Positions 1-5,668 are shown, counted from the first letter of the stretch. The stretch: DNA of 6,247 nt from a bacterium (GCA_021806125.1 JAJZYC010000087.1:1-6247), one strand, 5' to 3'. Notes: generated by a model not told the origin, from the letters alone. A program made the numbers and translations.

Positions 1-892
1 AGTTTCGCTTGAAGGCGGAATGGACGTCGAGGCGCAGGACCCTTCTAAAATATTTACTTTTGAAATAAATCCGCTCGAAGGACTATTCCCTTATAAGGTC
101 AGAGAATATTTGATTGAAATAGGACTACAGGATAAACCGGTATTAAGGCAGTTGTCTGAAGTTATTGCAAATATGTATAAAGGGTTCTGGAACTCCGAAG
201 CAAGGCTCCTCGAGGTTAATCCTTTAATTATTGCCGGAGACAAGGCAAATCCCGAGAAACAGAAGGTTCTTGCAATAGACGCCGTAACTATGATAGACGA
301 CGATGCAAGAATAGCGCCTTCAAAAATATATACGGCAAGAGGAGCAATGGGAAGACCTCTTACGGAAAGAGAGAAAGCAGCTCATTTGATAGACAGGGAC
401 GACCACAGGGGAAAAGCAGGTTCTTACGTTGAATTAGACGGAAATATAGGAATGATGACGTTCGGCGGCGGAGGCTCGACTATCACGGCAGAGACTGTTT
501 TTGCCCTAGGAATGAAGCCTGCAAATCTTACGGATATCGGCGGAAATCCGCCCGCTGAAAAAATGAACAGGATATCTAAAATTATTCTTTCAAAGCCTGG
601 ATTAAAGGCTGTATTGGTATGCGGCGGAACGGCAAGCAATACTCGGATAGACGTAACTTTAGGAGAAGGTCTGGTTTCGGCTATAGAAGAAATGAAAAAA
701 GACGGAACGTTTCCAGAAGGATTAATCTGGATCGTGAGAAGAAGCGGTCCGGAATATCAAAAAGGCTTGAAAATGCTTAACGAATGTTTCGTAAAAAATA
801 ATATAGAAGGAGTTATATACGACTCAGAACTTCCGCTTACGGAAGCTCCCCAAAAACTTTACGAGATTTTAAAATCTAAAAATTTAATATAG
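1..892 (+). CDS. ccsA: Citryl-CoA synthetase large subunit (ATP-citrate-lyase/SucC beta-like), 5'-truncated
   Basis: This is the C-terminal part of an acyl-CoA synthetase (NDP-forming) beta-type subunit. The frame is open from base 2 (VSLEGG before the Met at 20), and SxEGGxxxE is an internal SucC-family motif, so Met20 is not the start and roughly 110-130 N-terminal residues lie outside the window. Numbering from Met20, it keeps the end of the ATP-grasp domain (EVNPL at 65-69, AIDA at 85-88) and the ligase domain (LDGNIGMM at 139-146). Three motifs look like ATP-citrate lyase rather than SucC: FGGGGST (148-154), GGTASNTR (202-209) and VRRSGPEYQKGL (239-250). As I recall, the latter two correspond to the citrate-binding loop and arginine of human ACLY (GGSIANFT and VRRGGPNYQEGL). 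The expected reaction, together with CcsB, is citrate + ATP + CoA to citryl-CoA. The ccsB gene follows after 32 nt. A true succinyl-CoA synthetase is the alternative but fits these motifs less well. Confidence 0.85.
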   Translation, partial: VSLEGGMDVEAQDPSKIFTFEINPLEGLFPYKVREYLIEIGLQDKPVLRQLSEVIANMYKGFWNSEARLLEVNPLIIAGDKANPEKQKVLAIDAVTMIDDDARIAPSKIYTARGAMGRPLTEREKAAHLIDRDDHRGKAGSYVELDGNIGMMTFGGGGSTITAETVFALGMKPANLTDIGGNPPAEKMNRISKIILSKPGLKAVLVCGGTASNTRIDVTLGEGLVSAIEEMKKDGTFPEGLIWIVRRSGPEYQKGLKMLNECFVKNNIEGVIYDSELPLTEAPQKLYEILKSKNLI

Positions 893-924
893 TTCGTTAA
901 AAGAATTAACTGGAGATTATTTAT

Positions 925-1926
925 ATGATTAAAGGAACTAAATTTTTAAACGACGGCACCGGTGTTATAGTAATAGGCATTACCGGAAGGGAAGCTTCCC
1001 AGGTTGTTATCGAATCCGAAAAGTTATTTCCGGGCATCGTAAAATGCGGAGTTACTCCCGGAAAGGGCGGAACCGTTCTTAAGGAAGAATGTCCGGTACC
1101 GGTTTTCGATACGGTAAAAGACGCCTTAAAAGTCAAGGAATTAAAAGAATCCGTAAATACCGGCCTTATATATGTTCCTCCCACGTCTGTTCTGGATGCG
1201 GTTTATGAACTGATAGACAACGGAATTAAACTTATGTATATAATTACCGAACATGTTCCTATCAGGGATTCCATAATAATATACGAACTTGCGAAAGAAA
1301 AAGGCGTTACCGTAGTCGGCGGAACCTCTTTAGGATGTTATGTTCCGTCGGTCGGAAGAATCGGCGCTATCGGCGGCAAAGACCCGAGCATTGCATTTAA
1401 GGACGGTTCTATAGTCGTCCTTTCAAAAAGCGGCGGACTCACCGTTACTACATCGGAGATGTTCAAAAGAAGAGGCTTCGGCATTTATATGGCTCTGGCG
1501 GTAGGCGGCGACGTCATAGCCTGCACTACTTTTGCCGACGTTCTGCCCGAACTGGAAAAAAACAAAAACGTCCAGGCATGCGTCATAATGGGCGAACCGG
1601 GCGGTACATACGAAGAACAGGTTGCTGAACTTGTCGCTCAAGGCATATATACCAAGCCTTTGGCGGTGTTTGTCGCAGGCGTTTTCCAGGAGATGATGCC
1701 TGAAGGCGTTTCGTTCGGCCATGCCGGAGCAATAGTAGAAAGAGGAATGGGCAAAGCAACCAATAAGATAAAAATGCTTGAAGAAGTCGGCAAAAAAACC
1801 GGAACAATCAAGGTCGCCAAATTTTACCACGAATTGGTCAACTCGCTTATTTCGCTCGGAGTCAAAAGAGATTTCGAAGACGGTTCGTCCGACGACGTCA
1901 AACCTTTATACAGTACTTTGAAGTAA
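925..1926 (+). CDS. ccsB: Citryl-CoA synthetase small subunit (SucD alpha-like)
   Basis: This is the alpha-type subunit of the NDP-forming acyl-CoA synthetase family, 333 aa. That is longer than typical SucD (about 290) and close to the 36-kDa CcsB of Hydrogenobacter. The N-terminal CoA-binding Rossmann domain shows IGITGREAS (17-25) and TPGKGGT (44-50). The ligase domain shows SKSGGLT (167-173), GGDVIACTTFADV (194-206), GEPGG (223-227) and the phosphohistidine motif FGHAGAIVE with His266 (codon 1720-1722). In this family that histidine carries phosphate from ATP to the acyl substrate. The extra C-terminal tail after residue 300 (FYHELVNSLISLG) resembles the ACLY segment that leads toward the lyase domain. 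GGAG at 912-915, 9 nt before ATG, supports the start. It is very likely co-transcribed with the preceding subunit gene. The choice of citrate over succinate as substrate is inferred from the partner subunit and the citryl-CoA lyase gene downstream. Confidence 0.85.
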   Translation: MIKGTKFLNDGTGVIVIGITGREASQVVIESEKLFPGIVKCGVTPGKGGTVLKEECPVPVFDTVKDALKVKELKESVNTGLIYVPPTSVLDAVYELIDNGIKLMYIITEHVPIRDSIIIYELAKEKGVTVVGGTSLGCYVPSVGRIGAIGGKDPSIAFKDGSIVVLSKSGGLTVTTSEMFKRRGFGIYMALAVGGDVIACTTFADVLPELEKNKNVQACVIMGEPGGTYEEQVAELVAQGIYTKPLAVFVAGVFQEMMPEGVSFGHAGAIVERGMGKATNKIKMLEEVGKKTGTIKVAKFYHELVNSLISLGVKRDFEDGSSDDVKPLYSTLK

Positions 1927-1946
1927 TTGTTTGCATATTATTTTAT

Positions 1947-1952
1947 TATAAT
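1947..1952 (+). promoter_or_regulatory. Possible -10 element upstream of ccl
   Basis: A perfect TATAAT lies in the AT-rich spacer between ccsB and ccl. I found no -35 at proper spacing: TTGTTT at 1927-1932 leaves only 14 nt and TTGAAG at 1918-1923 leaves 23 nt. In such AT-rich DNA the match may be chance. If used, transcription would start near 1959 and the leader of ccl would contain the stem-loop at 1964-2002. Confidence 0.25.
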
Positions 1953-1963
1953 ATAAATTTTAC

Positions 1964-2002
1964 TCCCTTAGTTTCTTCAATACGGTTGTCGAGGCTAAGG
2001 GA
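1964..2002 (+). terminator. Stem-loop between ccsB and ccl (terminator-like or attenuator)
   Basis: TCCCTTAG (1964-1971) pairs perfectly with CTAAGGGA (1995-2002). The stem extends by two G-U pairs, U-A and C-G (1972-1975 with 1991-1994) to 12 bp. A 2x2 internal loop and a further CAA/TTG helix (1978-1980 with 1986-1988) cap it with a TACGG loop. The 3' flank is TATTTAATTT, only a weak U-tract. It may be an intrinsic terminator giving partial read-through, an RNA-processing or stabilising structure, or a leader structure for ccl. Confidence 0.4.
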
Positions 2003-2054
2003 TATTTAATTTAAAAGTTAAAAAATAAATTTAAATTAAGGAGCGTTCATTTTT

Positions 2055-2849
2055 ATGTCTGAAACAGTTTCCCAAAAAGAATGGCGCAGCGCCATTACGT
2101 CTAATCAGGACGGAAAAATACTTATAAGAGGTTACAATCTCGACAATTTAATCGGAAATAAATCTTATGCAGAAGTATGCTTTTTGCTTTTAAAAGGCGA
2201 GCTTCCCAATCAAAACGAAGCTAAAATGCTCGACGCCATCTTTGTTTCATGTATAGATGCGGGCATAGCGACGCCTTCCGCCGTAGCCGCAAGAACGGTA
2301 TTTTCCGGAGGGAATTCTCTTAATGCCGCCGTAGCGGCCGGAGTATTGACTTTAGGCGATGCCCACGGAGGGGCCATAGAAAAAGCCGCCAAAATGTTTC
2401 AGGATTATTTAAAAGGCAAAGAGGGCATTAAAGATGCCGATATAAAAGAAATGGCGGCAAACATAGTTGACGATGCGCTCAAAAACAAAAAGAGACTCGC
2501 GGGTTACGGACATAAGCTTCATACGGTTGACCCGAGGACGAAAAGGCTTTTAGACGTCGCCGCAGGGCTTAATTTTGGAGGCAATTACGTTAAGCTGGCG
2601 GTTGGCATAGCCGATGAATTCAGGCTCAAAAAGCCCGAGCAGAAGCTTCCCCTTAACGTTGACGGCTGTATCGCCGCAATAATTTCGGATATGGGTTTCG
2701 ATTACAGGCTCGGCAAAGGCTTCTTTATTATCGCCCGTTCCGCCGGACTCGTCGGCCAGGTTTTCGAGGAATGGATGAGGGAAAAACCCTTCAGGAGATT
2801 AGCCGCAAACCTCCACGAATACGACGGAGTGCCGGAGCGCAGCCTGTAA
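2055..2849 (+). CDS. ccl: Citryl-CoA lyase (stand-alone citrate-synthase-fold)
   Basis: At 264 aa this is much shorter than citrate synthase (about 370-430 aa). Its length and sequence fit the C-terminal citrate-synthase homology domain of ATP-citrate lyase, which exists as a separate protein, citryl-CoA lyase, in Hydrogenobacter-type autotrophs. It would split citryl-CoA into acetyl-CoA and oxaloacetate. Visible active-site motifs are LTLGDAHGGAIEKAAKMF (98-115, His104), LAGYGHKLHTVDPR (148-161, His153) and LNVDGCIA (200-207, Asp203). His153 and Asp203 match, by motif, the catalytic His (GIGH) and Asp (NVDG) of the human ACLY lyase domain. AAGGAG (2038-2043) lies 11 nt before ATG, a slightly long but usable spacing. 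The gene follows ccsB by 128 nt containing a stem-loop, so it may be partly uncoupled from ccsAB. A short citrate synthase is a less likely alternative given size and context. Confidence 0.88.
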   Translation: MSETVSQKEWRSAITSNQDGKILIRGYNLDNLIGNKSYAEVCFLLLKGELPNQNEAKMLDAIFVSCIDAGIATPSAVAARTVFSGGNSLNAAVAAGVLTLGDAHGGAIEKAAKMFQDYLKGKEGIKDADIKEMAANIVDDALKNKKRLAGYGHKLHTVDPRTKRLLDVAAGLNFGGNYVKLAVGIADEFRLKKPEQKLPLNVDGCIAAIISDMGFDYRLGKGFFIIARSAGLVGQVFEEWMREKPFRRLAANLHEYDGVPERSL

Positions 2850-2899
2850 AATTAGCAAATAAGTTAAAACATTTAAATATAAAATAAGGGAGGGGTAGT

Positions 2900-3856
2900 A
2901 TGGACGATAAAGCGTTGACTATTGAATTCGCCAGGGTTACGGAACATGCCGCAATATCGGTCGCAAGATTTATCGGCAGGGGCGACGAAAAAGCTGCGGA
3001 CAGGGCGGCCGTCGAATCCATGAGGGACTCCCTTAATTATATCGATATAGACGGCACTATCGTTATAGGCGAAGGCGAAAGAGACGAAGCTCCGATGCTT
3101 TACATAGGGGAAAAAGTAGGCAACGGAAAAGGGCAGAAGGTCGATATAGCCGTTGACCCTTTAGAAGGAACTACTTTAGCCGCTACAAGCGCGCCTAACG
3201 CTATCGCAGTAATGGCCATAGGCGACCATGGGAACTTTCTTCACGCGCCGGATACCTATATGCAGAAGATAGCCGTAGGCCCTAAAGCGAAAGGCGCTAT
3301 CGACATCAATCTTTCTCCGACAGAAAATCTTCATAGAATCGCGGATGCCCTTAACAGATACGTCGAAGACCTTACCGTTATAATTCTTAACCGTGAAAGG
3401 CATAAGGCATTAATAGAAGAAGTGAGAAAAGCGGGAGCAAGAATCCGCCTTATTCAGGACGGTGACGTTGCGGGAGCTATCGCAACCGCCAAAGAAGATT
3501 CCGGAATAGACGTTCTTATGGGTATCGGCGGAGCGCCGGAAGGAGTTCTCGGCGCGGCGGCATTAAGATGCGTCGGAGGCGATATGCAGGGCAGGCTTGC
3601 TTTCAGGAATGAAGACGAAAAAGAGCGTGCCCTTAAAATGGGAATAAAAGATTTAAATAAAGTTTACGGAATCCAGGAACTTGCCGCCGGCGACGTGATA
3701 TTCGCAGCAACCGGAGTAACCAACGGAGATTATCTAAAAGGCGTCGAATTTTTTCACGGAGGGGCAAAAACATATTCCGTAGTTATGAGGTCGAAAACCG
3801 GAACCATAAGATACATCGAAGCAAACCACTATTTTAATTACAAAGAAATAAAATAA
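2900..3856 (+). CDS. glpX: Fructose-1,6-bisphosphatase class II (GlpX)
   Basis: This is a full-length class II FBPase, 318 aa (family about 320-335), converting fructose 1,6-bisphosphate to fructose 6-phosphate, the committed step of gluconeogenesis. Class-defining motifs are present: GRGDEKAADRAAVESMR (26-42), DGTIVIGEGERDEAPMLYIG (51-70), DPLEGTT (86-92), GIGGAPEGVLGAAALRCVGG (208-227) and FAATGVTNGD (268-277). By motif, Asp34, Glu58, Asp86, Glu89 and Glu214 match the metal ligands known from E. coli GlpX. Some autotrophic bacteria use this class as a dual FBPase/sedoheptulose-bisphosphatase, which sequence alone cannot decide. A strong purine-rich Shine-Dalgarno (AAGGGAGGGG, 2886-2895) precedes the ATG. 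It lies 50 nt after ccl, consistent with an operon that feeds newly made acetyl-CoA and pyruvate carbon to sugars. Confidence 0.95.
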   Translation: MDDKALTIEFARVTEHAAISVARFIGRGDEKAADRAAVESMRDSLNYIDIDGTIVIGEGERDEAPMLYIGEKVGNGKGQKVDIAVDPLEGTTLAATSAPNAIAVMAIGDHGNFLHAPDTYMQKIAVGPKAKGAIDINLSPTENLHRIADALNRYVEDLTVIILNRERHKALIEEVRKAGARIRLIQDGDVAGAIATAKEDSGIDVLMGIGGAPEGVLGAAALRCVGGDMQGRLAFRNEDEKERALKMGIKDLNKVYGIQELAAGDVIFAATGVTNGDYLKGVEFFHGGAKTYSVVMRSKTGTIRYIEANHYFNYKEIK

Positions 3857-3868
3857 ACGGAGTCTCTT

Positions 3869-4792
3869 ATGAAGGTTTTTATTACCGGCGGTACCGGGTT
3901 CGTAGGTTCGATCGTTGCCGAAAAAATTAAATCCTCCGGCGCTTCCGTCACTCTTCTGGAGCGCAATAAAAAGAAAATTCCGCATTTAAAAGAACTCGGC
4001 TTTGAAGTTTTTGAAGGAACGCTTGAAGAAAAAAGCACTGTCAGGGCTTTTCTAACATCTAACAAATTTGACGCCGCTATAAATCTTATAGGTATAATAA
4101 GAAGCCTCCCTGATTTTTCCTTTCAAAAGGTACACGTAGATTACGTAAACGCGCTATTGGATATGGCAAAAGAAAGCGGCATAGAGAGATTTATTCATAT
4201 GAGCGCTCTCGGCGCCGCCGAAAAAAGCGATTCGGAATACTTTTCGACTAAATATGAAGGAGAATCTTTAGTCAGGAATTCCGGCCTTAAATGGACCGTT
4301 TTTCGTCCGTCGTTAATTTTTGGAAATAACGCCGGTTTTTTCGACGACCTAATCGACTTGGTAAAAACAAGAGCGTTAGTGCCGATAATCGGAACCGGCG
4401 AAACTAAATTTGCGCCGATAGACGTCTTTTCCGTAGCCGAAGCATATAATAATGCTTTATATAACGAAAAAACTATAAATAAAGTATTTCAGCTGTGCGG
4501 TCCTGATACATTTACGTTCGAGGGAATAATAGATTTAATCATGGAAATTTCTCCGCCGAAAAAACTGAAAATTCATGCGCCGTCTTTTATAGCGGAGAAG
4601 TCTTTAAATTTTATCGAAAAATTATCGTCGTCTTTATCGAAAAATACCCCTATAACTTCGGACCAGATAAGAATGTTGAAATACGACAATATATGCGAAG
4701 GAGATATGGGCGGACCGGACGAATTGTTCGGGTTAAAAAGGACGCATTTAAAAGACTGGCTTAACGAATACTTAACCGCCGCAAAACCATAG
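3869..4792 (+). CDS. NAD(P)-binding SDR-family protein, NDUFA9-like atypical epimerase
   Basis: A 307-aa atypical short-chain dehydrogenase/reductase of the NDUFA9/NAD-dependent epimerase type. The Rossmann glycine motif GGTGFVG is at residues 7-13, directly after the first strand MKVFIT. Other features are GTLEE (50-54), where the second nucleotide-binding strand ends, AAINLIGII (69-77), and HMSALGA (110-116) followed by YFSTK (124-128). This last is an intact Tyr-x-x-x-Lys pair. Next come FRPSLIFG (145-152) and the substrate-side segment LVPIIGTGETKFAPIDV (170-186). NDUFA9-like bacterial proteins often carry quinone or electron-transfer annotations, but no reaction can be assigned here. No signal peptide or membrane segment is visible. 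GGAG at 3859-3862 sits 6 nt before ATG, and only 12 nt separate it from glpX, so the two are almost certainly co-transcribed. Alternatives are a sugar-nucleotide epimerase or a chaperone-like reductase. Confidence 0.8.
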   Translation: MKVFITGGTGFVGSIVAEKIKSSGASVTLLERNKKKIPHLKELGFEVFEGTLEEKSTVRAFLTSNKFDAAINLIGIIRSLPDFSFQKVHVDYVNALLDMAKESGIERFIHMSALGAAEKSDSEYFSTKYEGESLVRNSGLKWTVFRPSLIFGNNAGFFDDLIDLVKTRALVPIIGTGETKFAPIDVFSVAEAYNNALYNEKTINKVFQLCGPDTFTFEGIIDLIMEISPPKKLKIHAPSFIAEKSLNFIEKLSSSLSKNTPITSDQIRMLKYDNICEGDMGGPDELFGLKRTHLKDWLNEYLTAAKP

Positions 4793-4820
4793 AAAAAGTC
4801 GTCAGATTAATTTTCCATTC

Positions 4821-4908
4821 CGTCATTGCGAGCATATCTTTGGCGGCGTTTATAAAACCAACGGTTTTATGCAGACAAAAGGATGCGAAGCAATCTCGCT
4901 TTGTCAAG
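4821..4908. repeat. Palindromic interspersed repeat (CATTGCGAG...GAAGCAATCTCG type) with extended hairpin core
   Basis: The left end CGTCATTGCGAGC (4821-4833) and right end GCGAAGCAATCTCGCTTTGTC (4885-4905) resemble the ends of a short repeat I recall from many bacterial genomes, in which they are normally nearly adjacent. Here about 50 nt lie between them and form a nested inverted repeat. ATTGC (4825-4829) pairs with GCAAT (4890-4894), GCAT (4832-4835) with ATGC (4883-4886), TCTTTG (4837-4842) with CAAAAGG (4876-4882) with one bulge, and ATAAAACC (4852-4859) perfectly with GGTTTTAT (4863-4870) around an AAC loop. The whole can fold into one long imperfect hairpin. Only one copy is in the window, so repeat status rests on recognition of the ends. 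Confidence 0.6.
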
Positions 4909-4930
4909 TGCATAATTCCGAAAATAATAT
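4901..4930 (+). promoter_or_regulatory. Possible promoter of the DsrE-like gene, partly inside the repeat
   Basis: TTGTCA (4901-4906) and TAATAT (4925-4930) are separated by 18 nt, a plausible sigma70-type pair. The predicted start point would be within a base or two of the ATG at 4936, giving a leaderless or near-leaderless mRNA. That would agree with the absence of a Shine-Dalgarno sequence. The -35 hexamer falls in the right end of the palindromic repeat. AT-richness makes chance matches likely. Confidence 0.35.
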
Positions 4931-4935
4931 AAAAT

Positions 4936-5322
4936 ATGTCAACCGAAAACGAAAAAATTTTAATAGTCCAGCTTGCCGACCCCGAAAAGGAACCGGAAAA
5001 ATCGATAGCGGGTCTTATATTTGCAAGAACGCTTGCCGTAATGGAAAACGATATTAATATATTCAGCATGGCAAGGGCGCCTTTGCTATATGCTAAAAAT
5101 ATAGCCGAAAATCCTCTTATAGATAAAAAATTTAAGGATTTAATAATCGAGAATCTTGCCGAATTATTGAAATATTCGTCCTCCGTATCAATTTATATCT
5201 GCTCCAAGAGTAAAGAACTTTTATCGTTGGACGAAAGCATGCTGATAAAGCCTTTCCAGACAGCCGGCATGCTCACTCTACACAATTTAAAACAAAACTC
5301 CGACCATACCTATTTCTTTTAG
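4936..5322 (+). CDS. Small DsrE/DsrF-like fold protein, function unknown
   Basis: A 128-aa soluble protein with the layout of the DsrE/DsrF-like family. It has a first beta strand KILIVQLADP (7-16), an Ala-rich helix SIAGLIFARTLA (23-34), a second strand NDINIFSMARAPLLY (38-52), a helix that includes a charged stretch (63-79), and a strand VSIYICSKSKELL (84-96) ending in the only cysteine, Cys89. In sulfur-relay members of the family (TusD/DsrE, DsrE2-like) a cysteine near this position accepts persulfide sulfur, so Cys89 is the obvious candidate. This is a fold-level resemblance, not a confident family match. The start is fixed: an in-frame TAA at 4930-4932 lies six bases upstream of the ATG, and no Shine-Dalgarno is visible. 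It stands apart from its neighbours (143 nt after the SDR gene, 346 nt before mraZ), flanked by repeats, and is probably a single-gene transcript. A sulfur-trafficking role is inference only. Confidence 0.7.
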   Translation: MSTENEKILIVQLADPEKEPEKSIAGLIFARTLAVMENDINIFSMARAPLLYAKNIAENPLIDKKFKDLIIENLAELLKYSSSVSIYICSKSKELLSLDESMLIKPFQTAGMLTLHNLKQNSDHTYFF

Positions 5323-5415
5323 TAGATTCTCTTTTGCCTGCAACAAATTAATTTTATATTTACCTTAACTCACCGTTATAGATTATAAAAATTGATTTAA
5401 CAAGTTATAGAGATA

Positions 5416-5442
5416 CTGGATTCCCGCTTTCGCGGGAATGAC
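5416..5442 (+). repeat. REP-like palindromic unit, forward copy
   Basis: This 27-nt unit starts CTGGATTCCCGC and ends GCGGGAATGAC. ATTCCCGC (5420-5427) pairs perfectly with GCGGGAAT (5432-5439) over a TTTC loop, an 8-bp GC-rich hairpin in an otherwise AT-rich spacer. Units of this CTGGATTCCCGC...GGGAATGAC type are familiar to me as intergenic repeats in many bacteria. It could also act as a transcript 3'-end stabiliser for the upstream gene, since no U-tract follows. Confidence 0.65.
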
Positions 5443-5475
5443 ACCTTTCGGCTTAAAACCCCAATCCCTCGCATA

Positions 5476-5502
5476 GTCATTCCAGCGAAAGCGTTAATCC
5501 AG
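5476..5502 (-). repeat. REP-like palindromic unit, inverted degenerate copy
   Basis: The reverse complement matches the 5416-5442 unit at 24 of 27 positions, with changes at unit positions 8, 9 and 19. These changes break the short internal ATTCCCGC/GCGGGAAT stem, so this copy no longer folds well alone. It can still pair with the forward copy across a 33-nt spacer to make one long cruciform or RNA hairpin. Confidence 0.6.
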
Positions 5503-5559
5503 AAAAAGAAATTTTTAAGATAAGTTAAGGTATAGATTAAAAATATTTTTTAAATTCGC

Positions 5560-5588
5560 TTGACTTTTAATAAAATCGATAATATTAT
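5560..5588 (+). promoter_or_regulatory. Sigma70-type promoter of the mraZ/dcw cluster
   Basis: TTGACT (5560-5565) and TATTAT (5583-5588) are separated by exactly 17 nt, the best promoter match in the window. The predicted start point is near 5595, which coincides with the first MraZ box. The mraZ ATG is about 74 nt downstream. Position ahead of the dcw cluster supports the call. Confidence 0.7.
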
Positions 5589-5594
5589 TTAAGT

Positions 5595-5620
5595 GTGGTA
5601 AAAAGTGGTAAAAAGTGGTA
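5595..5620 (+). promoter_or_regulatory. MraZ operator: three GTGGTA boxes at 10-bp period
   Basis: GTGGTA occurs at 5595-5600, 5605-5610 and 5615-5620. Boxes 1-2 and 2-3 are both separated by AAAA, giving an exact 10-bp repeat on one DNA face. MraZ is known to bind tandem short G-rich boxes spaced 10 bp upstream of its own gene (TGGGN with 5-nt gaps in E. coli, AAAGTG(T/G) boxes in mollicutes), and AAAGTGG here resembles the mollicute form. Because the array begins at the predicted transcription start, MraZ binding would block initiation or escape, giving autorepression of the dcw cluster. Confidence 0.8.
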
Positions 5621-5668
5621 AGCGTTTAATTATATTAAAATAATAAACTTAAATAATTTATTTATTTT

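Larger units (their letters stand above)
5361..5532. repeat. Compound palindromic element with 10-bp terminal inverted repeats
   Basis: TACCTTAACT (5361-5370) and AGTTAAGGTA (5523-5532) are perfect inverted repeats bounding 172 bp that contain no ORF of note. They enclose the pair of inverted REP-like units at 5416-5442 and 5476-5502. A 9-bp direct repeat TATAGATTA also occurs at 5377-5385 and 5531-5539, the latter overlapping the right terminus. The layout looks like a small non-autonomous (MITE-like) element, but with no second copy or clean target duplication visible the boundary is tentative. Confidence 0.4.

Noticed and set aside
20..22. ATG at 20 as the true start of the first gene
   Set aside because: The frame is open to the window edge, and the residues before it (VSLEGG) belong to a conserved internal SucC-family motif, so the gene is truncated rather than short.
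896..910. GTTAA/TTAAC inverted repeat between ccsA and ccsB
   Set aside because: It is only 5 bp of A/T-rich stem, expected by chance in this composition.
1423..1830. 135-aa open frame on the - strand inside ccsB
   Set aside because: It lies wholly within a gene with clear family motifs on the other strand, shows no recognisable domain, and is Phe/Cys/His-rich as expected of an antisense shadow.
4869..5057. 62-aa + strand open frame overlapping the repeat and the start of the DsrE-like gene
   Set aside because: Its first part is repeat DNA and the rest overlaps the better-supported 128-aa gene in another frame; the composition is Lys/Asn/Arg/Cys-rich with no domain.
4761..5069. 102-aa - strand open frame spanning the SDR end, the repeat and the DsrE-like start
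   Set aside because: It crosses the palindromic repeat and overlaps two + strand genes. Its hydrophobic stretch is read from the antisense of coding DNA.
5595..5620. Three 10-bp-spaced repeats as a CRISPR or DnaA/iteron-type origin array
   Set aside because: The units are far too short for CRISPR and do not resemble DnaA boxes. Position just upstream of mraZ explains them as MraZ boxes.
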